The notes under the pieces: generated by a model
Told to the model about the DNA's origin: nothing
Seen by the model: only the letters and a program-made list of their open reading frames with translations
Database searches by the model: none
Made by a program: the position numbers and the translations under genes
NCBI GenBank assembly: GCA_001600875.1
Contig: BCLD01000003.1
Span: 100,152-164,151, forward strand
Direction of reading: 5' to 3'
DNA length: 64,000 nt
Source of the DNA: Solicoccozyma terricola
Lineage: Eukaryota > Basidiomycota > Tremellomycetes > Filobasidiales > Piskurozymaceae
Part shown: positions 51,569 to 61,749 of the stretch, piece after piece
Layout: the number at the start of each line of letters is the position of its first letter
How positions within the stretch are numbered: position 1 is the first letter of the stretch

Positions 51569-53194
51569 TTACATCTGTATATCGCGGCCCAAGGCTGCCT
51601 CAATCATGCGCAGCGCAGTAAACACCTTCTCGTCGTCCCACGGACGTGCGACCAGCTGGAGCCCGATGGGAGCATCGCGGAACTCTTCAGGCTCATAGGT
51701 GCTCTGGATGTAAGCGTCGAACTCGTTGTCGCGCGGCACGTAAATCGGGTCCTTGATGTCAACCGCCGGATCGACTGACAAACCGGATGGGAAGGTCATG
51801 CTCGGATAGTCAAGCAGGTTCCAGATGGCGGTGTAGCCCCAGTAGCGTGATGTGTCGTGTCGGAATGCGACGCCCGACCCCCATGGGCATAATAGCACGT
51901 CGGGGTTCCCGTTGGCAAGCCAATACTCGGCGTAGGCCTTGCGATACAGGTCGCGCTGGTTACGCATGTCCCACGCTTCATGGATTGTGCGCAGCTTGGT
52001 GTGCGACTCCTTCAGAATCCAGGCCGAGTTCGGCAGGACAGGCTCGCCCGTCTCGGTCATGGGGTCAAAGTTCTTGGCTCCACCGTCCATAAAGTAGAGT
52101 TTCCGAATGAGGTCATATCCATACGCATGTTCGTAAGGTTTCCATGGTACGACATCGAAGCGCGGGTCCGCCTTGAGTTGCTCGATAACGGTGTCCATGG
52201 CACGATGGACAGGGGGGTGTGGGCGCACGACGCCATCGTCGGCGTAGTAGGCCACCTTTATGACCGTCGGGCTCTCGATCGTACGCCACGGCATGGGAAC
52301 GACGGAGGGATCCTTGAGCCAGGGCTGCGCATCCAGCACTACCTTGAAAAAGAGCTCGTTGTCGCGGGCACTGCGGCAGATGGGTCCCGCGACGACTGGG
52401 GTGGAGTCGCCGCCAACATTGGGAAGCGTCAAGCCCGTGATCGGTATGCGCTGTGCCGTCGAACGCAGCCCGTAGGCTCCAACACACGCGGCTGGGCAGC
52501 GAATGCTGCCACCACCATCGGCACCCAGGCCGATGGGGCTACCGTAGAAGCCGACGAGTGCACCTTCGCCACCGCTGCTTCCACCTGGCGTCAAACCGCG
52601 GTTGAACGGGTTGAGCGTGCGACCGTAGATGTTGGAGACCGTCTCCAGGTGCATGAGAGTCTGAGGGTTTGTTGTCTTGCAGTAGAAGACTGCTCCAGCC
52701 TCACGCAAGATGCGCACCACGGTTGCGTCCTCAGTCTTGGGACGGCCGATCCAGGCGACGAAGCCAGCGGCCGAGTCCTTGCCCTTGATGTTGAACTGGT
52801 CCTTGATGCTGAAAGGCAGGCCATGTAGCGGACCAACAGGCTTACCCGTGCGCTGGAGATGCTCGTCCAGCTCTTTGGCCCGAGCTAACCCCTCGTCGAA
52901 GAAAACCTCGGCTAGGCAGTTCGTAAGCTGCTGCGCGACGGCCGCGCGCTTGCAGAAAGCCAGCGTCACTTCATATGACGATATGACCCCCGATGCCAGT
53001 AGTCCAACCAGTTCCGTCGCATCCTTTGCGGTTAGCTCCAGCTCGCGCTCGTTCAGCAGCCCGCAGCCTTGCGCCACGTCCATCACATTCTTGACCGAGG
53101 TGTCCACTGGCGTCGTTAGCAGCCATTCCTTTGGGATCTTGGAGTCCCGTTCTCCGCGTTTGGCTGCGGCTTTTGCCTCCCAGGTTTTGTCCAT
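51569..53194 (-). CDS. Amidase-signature family hydrolase (541 aa)
   Basis: An intron-free frame. Start chosen at the MDKTWEAK methionine (53194); the frame is open further upstream to 53341 but that leader looks like 5' UTR. The amidase signature is complete: PFSIKD (Lys131), TPGGSSGGEG (Ser206) and GADGGGSIRCPA (Ser230). The spacing K131-S206-S230 (75 and 24 residues) equals that of fatty acid amide hydrolase (K142-S217-S241), so a Ser-Ser-Lys catalytic triad is expected. Length and C-terminus (YGYTAIWNLLDYPSMTFP, QLVARPWDDE) fit fungal acetamidase-like enzymes that release ammonia from amides in the cytosol. It is divergently transcribed from an UNC-93-like transporter, with GATA-type sites between them; a joint role in amide or nitrogen use is inference. 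The substrate cannot be read from the sequence. Confidence 0.92.
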   Translation of the reverse strand: MDKTWEAKAAAKRGERDSKIPKEWLLTTPVDTSVKNVMDVAQGCGLLNERELELTAKDATELVGLLASGVISSYEVTLAFCKRAAVAQQLTNCLAEVFFDEGLARAKELDEHLQRTGKPVGPLHGLPFSIKDQFNIKGKDSAAGFVAWIGRPKTEDATVVRILREAGAVFYCKTTNPQTLMHLETVSNIYGRTLNPFNRGLTPGGSSGGEGALVGFYGSPIGLGADGGGSIRCPAACVGAYGLRSTAQRIPITGLTLPNVGGDSTPVVAGPICRSARDNELFFKVVLDAQPWLKDPSVVPMPWRTIESPTVIKVAYYADDGVVRPHPPVHRAMDTVIEQLKADPRFDVVPWKPYEHAYGYDLIRKLYFMDGGAKNFDPMTETGEPVLPNSAWILKESHTKLRTIHEAWDMRNQRDLYRKAYAEYWLANGNPDVLLCPWGSGVAFRHDTSRYWGYTAIWNLLDYPSMTFPSGLSVDPAVDIKDPIYVPRDNEFDAYIQSTYEPEEFRDAPIGLQLVARPWDDEKVFTALRMIEAALGRDIQM

Positions 53195-54015
53195 CTTGTC
53201 GTCGTTTACAATTAGTCTGGAAATGAGTGTGAAGTGGAATGGGTGTGTAGAGAGAAGGCGGGGGATGAGTGGCGATGAAGAATAATGTCCATCTCCCCTG
53301 CCTAAGTAAAAAAGCGGCGTTGTGGCTAAAAGGGTCTGCAATAGTCAGCCAGCTCGTTTCACTGCCCTTGATTTCCCTTCGACAGAAGCACGGTGGAGAT
53401 GAGCAGCTTGTTCCATCCAATGGAAGCCCATATTGATAAGTTGGTGGCTATTTCAGGTGCGTAATGGTAAATCGGCGCGATTTCCGCATGGTGGAGGCTT
53501 ATCGGTGTGTGGAGGCCTGTCCAGCTTCTACGGAGTTGAAGGTGGTGACGTTACCGACTATCCCAGCAAATCCAGGCTTATAGCATGGTGGAGGCTTCCC
53601 AAAGTGGAGGGTATCTAGCTTGCTTGGGGGGTGTTAGAAACCTCCGAAGCGATCCGACTGTGGCAAAACCTGATCTGTGTGGTTGAATGCAGTGGGCGAT
53701 CTGGCAGTGGAGTTTCGAGTGTTATCGAACAGTGGAGTTTCGAGTTTTTGTTAGCACACTGTGGAGGGTGAGATAGCATTGAGGCGGGCCGGACGGAATA
53801 TGCCAGCACTGACCTACCTACACAAGTGATGCTGGGAGAAGTGCGTGGCGACTACTTAATAGTCGTCGGACTGGATCCCGGAGCAACCTACTTCCCACAT
53901 TGCCTCTACTTCCAAAGTGCCTCTCCCCCCTTGTTAAAGCACTTCGCCAACTGCCATCACAACTTTTCCCCCCAGTCACCGATCCAATACGAATATCAAA
54001 ATCGCAATCGGCAGG
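53195..54015. promoter_or_regulatory. Divergent promoter amidase / UNC-93-like transporter with GATAAG sites
   Basis: Contains GATAAG at 53435-53440 and its complement CTTATC at 53498-53503, the consensus for fungal nitrogen regulators of the AreA/NIT2 GATA type. Also holds a 16-bp direct repeat CAGTGGAGTTTCGAGT at 53705-53720 and 53730-53745, and several GTGGAGG words (53491, 53510, 53588, 53606). No gene is recognised inside. Nitrogen regulation is inference. Confidence 0.5.
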
Positions 54016-55479
54016 ATGGCCTTCAAGAATGAGCTGCAGAACTTCATGCGCCTGGGTAACCCTTATACCCAGAACATCTTCGGCGGCTCAGTGCTGTTCT
54101 GCACTGTTGGCATCTACCTGGCACTCACGGGCCTAGGTGCTGGTGGGGGCAAGCCGGATGCACAGCAGGTTGCGTCCATCACAAACTGTCTTCTCTATGC
54201 GTTGTTTCTGCTTGCTGGATTCTTTGGAGGCTCTATCATGAACACCATCGGGCCCAAGCTTACCTTGGCTTTGGGTGCATTCGGTTACCCTGTCTACATC
54301 GCGGGGCTGTGGTACTACGACTCGCTCGACCAGAAGTGGTTTCCGCTGCTCGCCGGTGCGGTCCTTGGTGTCTCGGCAGGCTGGCTCTGGACTACTGTCG
54401 GCTTCATTCAATTTGCTTACTCTGAGGAAGGCGACAAGGGTTTCTACATAGCAACTCAGCTTTGCATGCTCGCCTGCGGTAGCACCGTCGGTGCTCTCAT
54501 CGCCTTCGGCATCAACTTTAACACCACTACGGCTTCGGGCGTACCTATGTCCGTGGAAATCATCTTCATTGTCATCCAGCTGTGCGCCGTTGCACTAGCG
54601 CTCATCGCCATCATCGACCCGCGCCGTGTTACTCGCCGTGACGGTCGTCACCTAGCGCTCTTCAAGCCGCCAAACTTCAAGGAGGAGTTTATGAGCTGCG
54701 TCAACCTCCTGAAAGATCCCAAGATCCTCATGCTGCTCATCCCCATGTTTGGCACTGAGATTGCGCTGTCGTTCGTACCCACCATCAACGCTTACGCTTT
54801 CAACTTGCGAACACGGTCTCTCAACAATGTGCTATACCAAGTCATCCAGATACCGACATGCTTTCTCTATGCCAAGGTACTCGACAATGCCCGTTTCCGA
54901 CGCCGCATGCGTGGCTACATGGGACTCTTGCTATCGTCAGCTCTTATCCTCACCGGTTGGGTCGTCGTGCTGGTCATGCTCAAGCAACACAACCTGGTTC
55001 GCGAGCTTCCGAGTCCGAACTATGACTGGACCGACCCTGAGTTCGCTGGCATCATGATCATGTACCTCATCTTCGGTTGCCTCTACGCACTTCACCACAT
55101 GCTTGTCCAGTGGGTCATCTCCTCCTGGACCAACGACCCGGTAATGCTGGCTCGATACGCCGGCCTCTTCAAGGGTGTTCTCTCGGCTGGGCTTTGCGTC
55201 GGCTTTGGTCTCGAAGCCGCTAACGTCTCATACTGGAACCAAGCGCTCTTCCAGATGATCGTTATGTACGTCTCGCTCCCTATCATTTTTTACCTGATCT
55301 ACACCTACACCACCGACACCAACTATTTCATCGAGGACATGGTCATTCCGCCGCAGCACATCGAGAACGCCATGCTTGCGGCCGGTCTGGTCACCGAGAA
55401 GGAGGTCCATGCCATCCTGGAGAAGGAGCTCGAGGCAGAGAAACCCATCGATGTTTCCGTCTCTGTCGTCCCGATTTAG
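54016..55479 (+). CDS. UNC-93-like MFS transporter (487 aa)
   Basis: A single intron-free frame from ATG 54016 with about 12 predicted membrane helices. The N-terminus (NPYTQNIFGGSVLF, GIYLALTGLGAGGG) is the typical opening of fungal UNC-93-like members of the major facilitator superfamily; further conserved helices are FFGGSIMNTIGPKLTLALGA, GVSAGWLWTTVGFIQFAY and LGNPYTQN-linked loops. The central loop is basic (DPRRVTRRDGRH) and the C-terminus is acidic and cytosolic (EKELEAEKPIDVS). Length is normal for the family. Fungal members are plasma-membrane transporters of unassigned substrate. It lies head-to-head with the amidase, 821 bp apart, so uptake or export linked to amide metabolism is a reasonable guess, no more. 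Confidence 0.9.
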   Translation: MAFKNELQNFMRLGNPYTQNIFGGSVLFCTVGIYLALTGLGAGGGKPDAQQVASITNCLLYALFLLAGFFGGSIMNTIGPKLTLALGAFGYPVYIAGLWYYDSLDQKWFPLLAGAVLGVSAGWLWTTVGFIQFAYSEEGDKGFYIATQLCMLACGSTVGALIAFGINFNTTTASGVPMSVEIIFIVIQLCAVALALIAIIDPRRVTRRDGRHLALFKPPNFKEEFMSCVNLLKDPKILMLLIPMFGTEIALSFVPTINAYAFNLRTRSLNNVLYQVIQIPTCFLYAKVLDNARFRRRMRGYMGLLLSSALILTGWVVVLVMLKQHNLVRELPSPNYDWTDPEFAGIMIMYLIFGCLYALHHMLVQWVISSWTNDPVMLARYAGLFKGVLSAGLCVGFGLEAANVSYWNQALFQMIVMYVSLPIIFYLIYTYTTDTNYFIEDMVIPPQHIENAMLAAGLVTEKEVHAILEKELEAEKPIDVSVSVVPI

Positions 55480-56406
55480 ATTGTGCTGCTGATTGTCTGT
55501 TAGAGCGAGTTATACCTAAATGGATTTGGTCTTGATTTGGGCAAGCTTTGTAAACAGGTAGTTGAGCGACGTTGTAGACGCATAGAGGACTAGGACTACT
55601 TAATATTGCTCTAAGTGGTTCATATGACACCGGTACCAGTGTTACTGAGATTGCGCCAATCTCCACACTCCGAGACTCCGACCTCACTCCGACAACCAGT
55701 GTCTGCCATCCGCCATTCTGAACCCTATTCAACTAGGCTACTCTTAAAAGAGCGATCCGCGAGTGCATGACAGCCGTCATGGATGAGTAATATGGAGGCC
55801 ATCAGTTCACCGACTCTTCCGGCGGAGTCCCTTCTGTATTATCCCTCCTGAGGTTAGTTTCTATCGCCGACATGGCCAAGACCTATGTGATGTTCATTTT
55901 TTAAGAAAAAATACAGATTGGAATTCAAACAAACACCGGCCAACCCAGCCCTCCTCCTTTGCCCAAATCTACCTAACCATTAGAACCCCCCTGTCCGGGG
56001 AATGTCGTCTAAGTTGACTGCCAGGCATTATTGTCATTCAATCTGGTCACTTCCCAGAAACTTCCCGAACGAACGGCCGACCCGAGTCCGCCCCTGACGA
56101 TCACCTGACACCTGATCTACTTTACCCGACAAAAGATTGCCCCGCTCAATTTAGCGCCCAGAGTCCCGGCCGGGCAACCCCCAGCGGAGCTCCGAGGAGC
56201 TCCCATTCATTCAATAGCATCTCATCAACGACATACGCCAACTAAATCGCCTGAAAGGGCAGTGACCATATCGCCATGACAATCTCCCCGCTAAATAGGC
56301 CATTGATGCCGACCTGATAGACGACTGACAATTACACGGAACTCAGCGTCTCCGGCTGAGATCGTTCATTAACAATTTAGATCACGGTGGTCTGGACGCA
56401 TCCGAG
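55480..56406. other. Intergenic, no gene recognised
   Basis: 3' region of the transporter and promoter of the receptor-MFS fusion gene. CCCGGCCGGG-like GC blocks near 56165 and several CTTCCCG words; no coding frame longer than about 60 codons with protein-like composition. Confidence 0.45.
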
Positions 56407-59380
56407 ATGGTGCAGGCGATTGCTTCAGGAGACAGGTCGAGCACAGTATTCATTGGTGAGTGCCGTACATCTGCAGAGTGTGTTCGATAGGCCGTCAACT
56501 CAACACCGTGGCTCTTCACAGTCACCTGTGCCCTGCTATGTCTTGCGACGTTGTTCCTGGGGATGCGGCTGATCAGCAAGCTTTGGTTGTTGCATCGGCC
56601 AACCTGGGACGACCTCGTCGTCTGTATCGCTTGGCTATTCGCCGTTGGCCTGTCAATTTCGATCATGTACGGATCGACGGTCGGCCTCGGCAAACGGGAT
56701 GTCGATATCTTGGAGCAATGGAAAACACCTCTGTGAGCAAAATAGTGCGAGGGGCTTCGTGACGGTAATACATGCTAATAGGTCTGACATCAGTAAACGA
56801 GCGGAATACGCTTCTACCGTGCTCTACAACCCCGCACTGACAGCAACAAAGCTGTCCATTCTCATGCTCTACTACCGAATGGCCAAGGCTCGACCTTTCT
56901 TTCGTTACGCCACGTTGGCTGTTGGAGCGGTAGTCATCGTCAACGGTATCGTGCTGACGTTTCTCAACATCTTCCAATGTCGACCTATCTCGGCCGCGTT
57001 CACCGATAACCCTGAGGACCCTGGCAAGTGTATCGACCTATTCTCTCTGTATCTCTGCTCGGCACCCATCAACGTCATCACCGACATAGCAATCCTGCTC
57101 CTGCCGCTTCCAATGTTGACAGCCATGCGCTTGGATAGACGGCAGAAGGTAGGCCTTGTTGCCACTTTCATGCTTGGAGTTTTCGTCACCGTCGTGGACG
57201 TGGTCCGAATCGCATATCTGCAAGAAGCCCTGATTCAGGAGATCGACCTCAAATCGATAAGCGGTGGCGGGGTTGGCAAATTGACCGGCACGACACCTGA
57301 TTTTTCCTGGCATGCCAGCTACATGCTCATGTGGTCTGCCGTAGAGGTAAATGTGGGGATTATCTGTGTTTGCGCCCTGGTCATCAAGCCACTTCTCATT
57401 AGAATCGTGCCAGGCAAGTCGCGCAGAAAGTCGCAAGTTAGCCAACCTGGCCAACGACCGAAAATCAACACAACCGGGATGGCTCCTGCTTCATCCGAAC
57501 AGATCGATGGCGGCTTGGATCACAATCGTTCTTGGTATAGCAGCGGAGAAGACGACAACAGCCAAGGCACGCCTATGGCACACAGCCCTCCTCCGGCATA
57601 TCCCAGTCTCGAACAGGTCTTGAGCTACAGCACAAACGAACAAGGGTTGTGTACTGTCGACGAGGACCGAGGGATGGATATAAGGGAAAATCTCGCCACA
57701 GCCGATGCCGTCGTTGAGCCTGATCGTCCACCGGTGGAGGTGCCTCCTCGTCGACAGCGGCGACTAAGTGCTGCCTCCATAATGGATCGGCTTGGGCGGA
57801 AATGGTCCTCAGGAGCCCGTTCTGCCTCCCAGGAACCGACGACCTTTATGGACTTTGTCAACCTGGTCGATCGGAAGCCGTTAACGGAATTGACAAAGAA
57901 AGAGGCTTGGTGGCCGGTTGCAGTCGGTGAGGCAGCCGGTCGTACTCTGTTCATCTGCGGTACTTACATGCCTGACCACAGTCTCGCTTTTGTTCTGGAC
58001 GTGGGGATTCGCCTACGGTAAGTATGGTCTACTGGTCTCACCTCAAGAAAGTATGTTTTCTGATCGATCATCGTTACTGTAGGACTTATGAGCTCCCTCA
58101 CGGGCCAGATCCAATCGCTGGCGGGCTTCACCCCATCCCAGGCAATTGCTTTGCAAGACGCTTATTGGCTCGGCTATTTACTGGGTCCCCTCCTGGGTGG
58201 ATACTGGGTCTTGACTCGACGAGGCTTCAAGGCCACATTCATCACCGGGTTAGGCGTCTTCACAGTTGCCAGTCTCACATTTTGGCCTTCGTCGTCACTG
58301 GTCTCGTACCCTGGCTTTGTCGTTTCGAACATCCTCATAGGAAGCGGACTCTCCATCTTGGAGGTCGCGGCAAATCCGTTCATAGCGCTTGCGGGACCGG
58401 AAGATCTCATGGAATCAAGACTCAACTTTTCCCAAAGTGTGTGGGGTTTGGCTGCAGTCATCTCCCCGCTGCTTGCCCTCAAGGTCCTCTTCATCAACGT
58501 CACCAGGGTGGCGTTGTTCAACACGCAGTGGATGTACCTTGCCATTGCCCTCTGGTCCAGCTTCCTTGGGGTCGTCTTCTACTACCTGCCCCTCAGCGAA
58601 GCCAGCGACGAGGACCTGGAACGTGTCGCACGGCGCCGAGAAAGAAAGCAACGGATGGACTTGAGGTTGTGCCAAATCAACGTCATCATTTACATCTCGG
58701 TCTTTGGCGTCTTCTTCATTTTCCTCTGCTCTGGTGTTCAACAGCAAGTCTCGTACCTTTGGGATTCCTGGATCGAGATCTTCAAGCCTCCGTAAGTGCG
58801 CCCATTCGCTCAAGAACAAGACGGGACTGATCCCTGCATTGACAACAGCCCGACCGGCTTGAGTCCTATCGATTACCATGCGATCGGACAGGCCATCTTT
58901 GCTGTGGGCCGTTTCTTGGCAGCGTTCGTCTGTTACATCGGTGTCCCGGGTCGTCTGGTTCTCTTGGTCTGCGCAGGAGGGTGCCTGCTGACTTCGGCAC
59001 TCACTATGGCGTTGCCTACCGGGGACGGCGCGCTGACCTGTCTGTACCTGCTAGTCTTCTTCCAAGGCCCCATCTTCCCTACGTTGTTCGCCATGACACT
59101 TCGTGGCATGGGAAGGCATACCAAGCTCGTCTCGACGGGACTGACGGTCGCCAACGTTGGCATCGCAGTTTGGCCGAGCATTGCCTGGGCAGTGGGCCAA
59201 GCTCACCCAGGGAACGAAAGGTACAGCATGAAGATCCTTGTGGTCATTTACTCCGTCGCATTTTTAGCGTTTGCGACTTTCAGCTTACATCCCACACTCC
59301 GGAACTGGGTGGATCCGGTTGGACGGCCAAAGGTCGACAAGGGCGACGAAGGCCTCAGGAGGCAGACTGCCACCGAATGA
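56407..59380 (+). CDS. Fusion of Pth11/rhodopsin-type 7TM domain and fucose-permease-type MFS transporter (889 aa)
   Basis: Six exons: 56407-56455, 56522-56732, 56794-57926, 57982-58017, 58083-58791 and 58849-59380. Every junction is GT-AG and the 2670 coding bases close exactly. Residues 1 to about 310 form a seven-helix integral membrane domain of the fungal Pth11-like/rhodopsin-domain family (PTWDDLVV, KLSILMLYYRM, LPLPMLTAMRLDRRQKVGL). A hydrophilic linker of roughly 145 residues follows, ending RKPLTELTKKEAWWPVAV. Splicing out 57927-57981 then gives SLLFWTWGFAYGL, the helix-1 signature of FucP-type sugar permeases, followed by about 430 residues with EVAANPFIALAG and about 11 more helices. 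No stop or start separates the halves, so one protein of about 19 helices is expected: a receptor-like domain joined to a sugar transporter, plausibly a nutrient-sensing transporter. I recall similar fusions in other fungi. Ligand unknown. Confidence 0.85.
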
Positions 59381-59396
59381 CGCCATGCTTCATGGT

Positions 59397-59505
59397 GGCA
59401 GAGGGGAACTCGTTGGGACTACATAATACCCAGGTTATCGGGCTAGAGATGTCGTAGAAGACTGCACCGAATATCATTCACAGTTTTGCCGCCATTTATT
59501 CACAA
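59397..59505 (+). repeat. Copy of a dispersed repeat also present at 8380-8485 (inverted)
   Basis: Starts 16 bp after the stop of the receptor-MFS gene. Shares GGGACTACATAATACC, AGGTTATCG, GCTAGAGATGT, CACCGAATATCATTC and AGTTTTGCC in the same order with the reverse complement of 8380-8485; roughly 80 percent identical by eye. Probably a fragment of a transposable element (the other copy lies in an LTR-like segment). Confidence 0.7.
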
Positions 59506-60149
59506 CAGACATGGTGTCCACCCAAACCCTCTTTCCAGAACTGATCATTCCTCTCTCCTCGGCACAATTAGCAAAATTTCATGTCCTTACAGCATTTATG
59601 ACATCACAGCGACAAATCCCATTGCAATCCCAATGATGTTGCACAATGATAAGGACGACCATGCAGAACACGCTGATTACGTCTTTCGAATCGTCCACCC
59701 TCGGCCCAAGGACATGCTTCTCTTTGAGCACGATTTTATTGACAAGCTGACCATCAGGTACATTATATTTCTCGATTTCGTTGGTGGTTGCTATTGCGAG
59801 GTCGTTCTTGGGCGCTTTGAGTGAGTGGAAGCGGCTGACGACTACAGCTCCACTGCTGGTCCAGAAGAACTTAGCCAAGGATGAACGGTGGTGATGGCAA
59901 TACGACTTATGATGTTGATAAAGACCGGTGGTCGTTTGAAGCCCAGACTAGGAGAATCATTCGACGCCAGGATTCCTGTAGTCTCAAGTCGAGTTGTCAC
60001 ATCAGGGCGAATCTAGAGGATGTCCGCCTGGTGCTGAAGGCCGGCGAGGCTTCCACTGCCACCTGTACTTGGGTATTCATTCAGTGGCGCGAACTGGCAG
60101 CGCAAGGTCAGTTCCAGAAGCGCTTGGCGGAGACTTTCAGAGAGTGATC
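59506..60149. other. Intergenic, no confident gene
   Basis: Overlapping open frames (plus 59486-59824 and 59881-60147; minus 59878-59579) of about 90-110 codons without family resemblance. The minus-strand frame starting MAKFFWTSSGAVVV has the most protein-like composition but no supporting splice continuation. Confidence 0.35.
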
Positions 60150-61270
60150 GTGGTGTGACGAAGTCTAGATTTGGCTCGGTGCTTCCATCTCAGCGAGGAG
60201 GGGCTCACTTCTTCCGAGTGCACGGATTCGTCCTCGAAAACATCTTCCGATCCGTTGCGCGAGCATTCTTCTGCGTTGTCAGGTTATTCGAGTCCACGAC
60301 TCGGCGTCCCTTTTCCTTTCCCTCCCTCCTTCTTCCCGCTCAAGGTTGCCAGGGCCAGAATATCAAGTGCATCCAACTCATTAAAGGATAAACATCTCGC
60401 CCTGCATCTACTGGAGCCGTGACGGAAAGGTCCGACGACATGGGGGTACCAGTTGCAATGGCTAATCCAAAGGGATAGTTTGAACCGTTGCCCGTCGTCG
60501 TGGCGGTATGTCCTTGATGATTTGTCGTTCCAGACCCGGTAGGTGTGTGGTGCTGGGCTATAGCGGACGACTGGTGATGGTCGTGGTAAGTATGACCCGA
60601 GGCGAATGGCGCGTGGCCAATGTCTGGATAGATGTCAGTCAGGTGATCCAAGCGGAGGAATCAGGTATGATAGCTGATTGCAGCACCGTCGGGTCTTGCT
60701 GCAAGAATAAAACTGGGTCGTTGGCAGGTAGCAAGCAATCGAGTGGCGACGTTGGGCGATTGGTCCAGTTGATCAGGTGTCCACTGTGTCGGATGGGAAG
60801 GCGGAGATGCGAGCGTGCTCGACTAGTCCAAGTCGAGACTCTGTACCGGCATCATCGACCCAGTCCGCGTGGGCTCGGCCATCCAGTCGGAGATATCTGG
60901 AAGACCGCTGATGATGTTAAGGGGCAGCATTGGATGACGTTACATAGGGAATAAGTGGTGGTGGGGTGTCTCCGACGCTCCGCCGTCCCCGCCGATGGAC
61001 CTCCCGCGTTTTCTGGGAGGGAAACACATTCCCTCTGGTCCCGCTTGCATCGCGAGCATGGTGGTGCCGAAGGAGCATTGACATTTCCGAAATCGCATCG
61101 CATCTTGCGATTGCGGCAGTGAAAGGCACGCCTTGTAACATCGCTTCGGTGCGACGGTGGGAGGCGGGACGGATCGATGCCGAGATAGCGGAGATGGCAG
61201 CGGTCGCTGTCGTGCGTGGTCCCCAGAGGAGGCGGAAGCTGCGGTATCTCCGGTCTTCATGGAGGGGGCG
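60150..61270 (-). pseudogene. Broken Zn2Cys6 (zinc binuclear cluster) transcription factor
   Basis: On the minus strand, PKRCYKACLS (about 61145-61118) should join CRNRKMRCDFGN (from about 61105), followed by APPCSRCKRDQRECV, giving the six-cysteine C-x2-C-x6-C...C-x2-C-x6-C DNA-binding cluster of fungal Gal4-type activators. Seven bases instead of six separate the first two cysteine codons (61107-61113), so the cluster is out of frame by one. Downstream, coding-like stretches appear in different frames (GLPDISDWMAEPTRTG near 60890, a His/Thr-rich stretch at 60640-60430, ELDALDILALATLSG near 60375), again not joinable. This is a decaying gene, or one hit by sequencing indels. It is divergently placed from the aldo-keto reductase gene and could once have regulated it (inference). 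Confidence 0.6.
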
Positions 61271-61445
61271 ACACCAGCTCAAGGGGGTGTCCGAGGGTAT
61301 CCGCCGCGGCTGGGATGCCGGCCCTTATTTCGTTTTTGATCAAACAACAGCGGGATTCAAATATCGTCCGCACTCGCATGGCGTTTCGAGGCGACTAAAT
61401 CCCAAGATAACACCGCGCGGCTGGATACCTATTCATAGAGCCTTG

Positions 61446-61480
61446 CTTATCTATACCGCCTCGGTACCAGACGGCTTATC
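61446..61480. promoter_or_regulatory. CCG-N3-CGG flanked by two GATAAG sites
   Basis: CCGCCTCGG (61456-61464), an inverted CCG triplet pair as bound by Zn2Cys6 dimers, lies between CTTATC at 61446-61451 and CTTATC at 61475-61480. It sits 270-300 bp upstream of the aldo-keto reductase start and about 180 bp upstream of the broken Zn2Cys6 gene, in their shared intergenic region. Confidence 0.35.
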
Positions 61481-61749
61481 TTTTTAAATGTTTTGTCCGT
61501 TGTCGGTCATAACAAGGACTGGCGGGCATCTTGAGGTTTGACTTCCCCTACAACCCTGTATGCCGCACCACGTACCTACAGGCGATCCGCAATGATCCTT
61601 CGATGGTAAAGTGCGGCCGGGGTCGGCCCAACATGGCATGTGGCGGCGATGGTGCCTGCCTCAGCATCAGATCAACACAAGGCGCGGCTCCGCAGATAAA
61701 GTCGGATCGAAAGGTCCTTCTGTATCGATTCAGGTTCCCAACCACAACG

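Noticed and set aside
59486..60147. Two plus-strand small genes after the receptor-MFS fusion
   Set aside because: The first overlaps the dispersed repeat and both lack recognisable features; coding potential on the other strand is no better.
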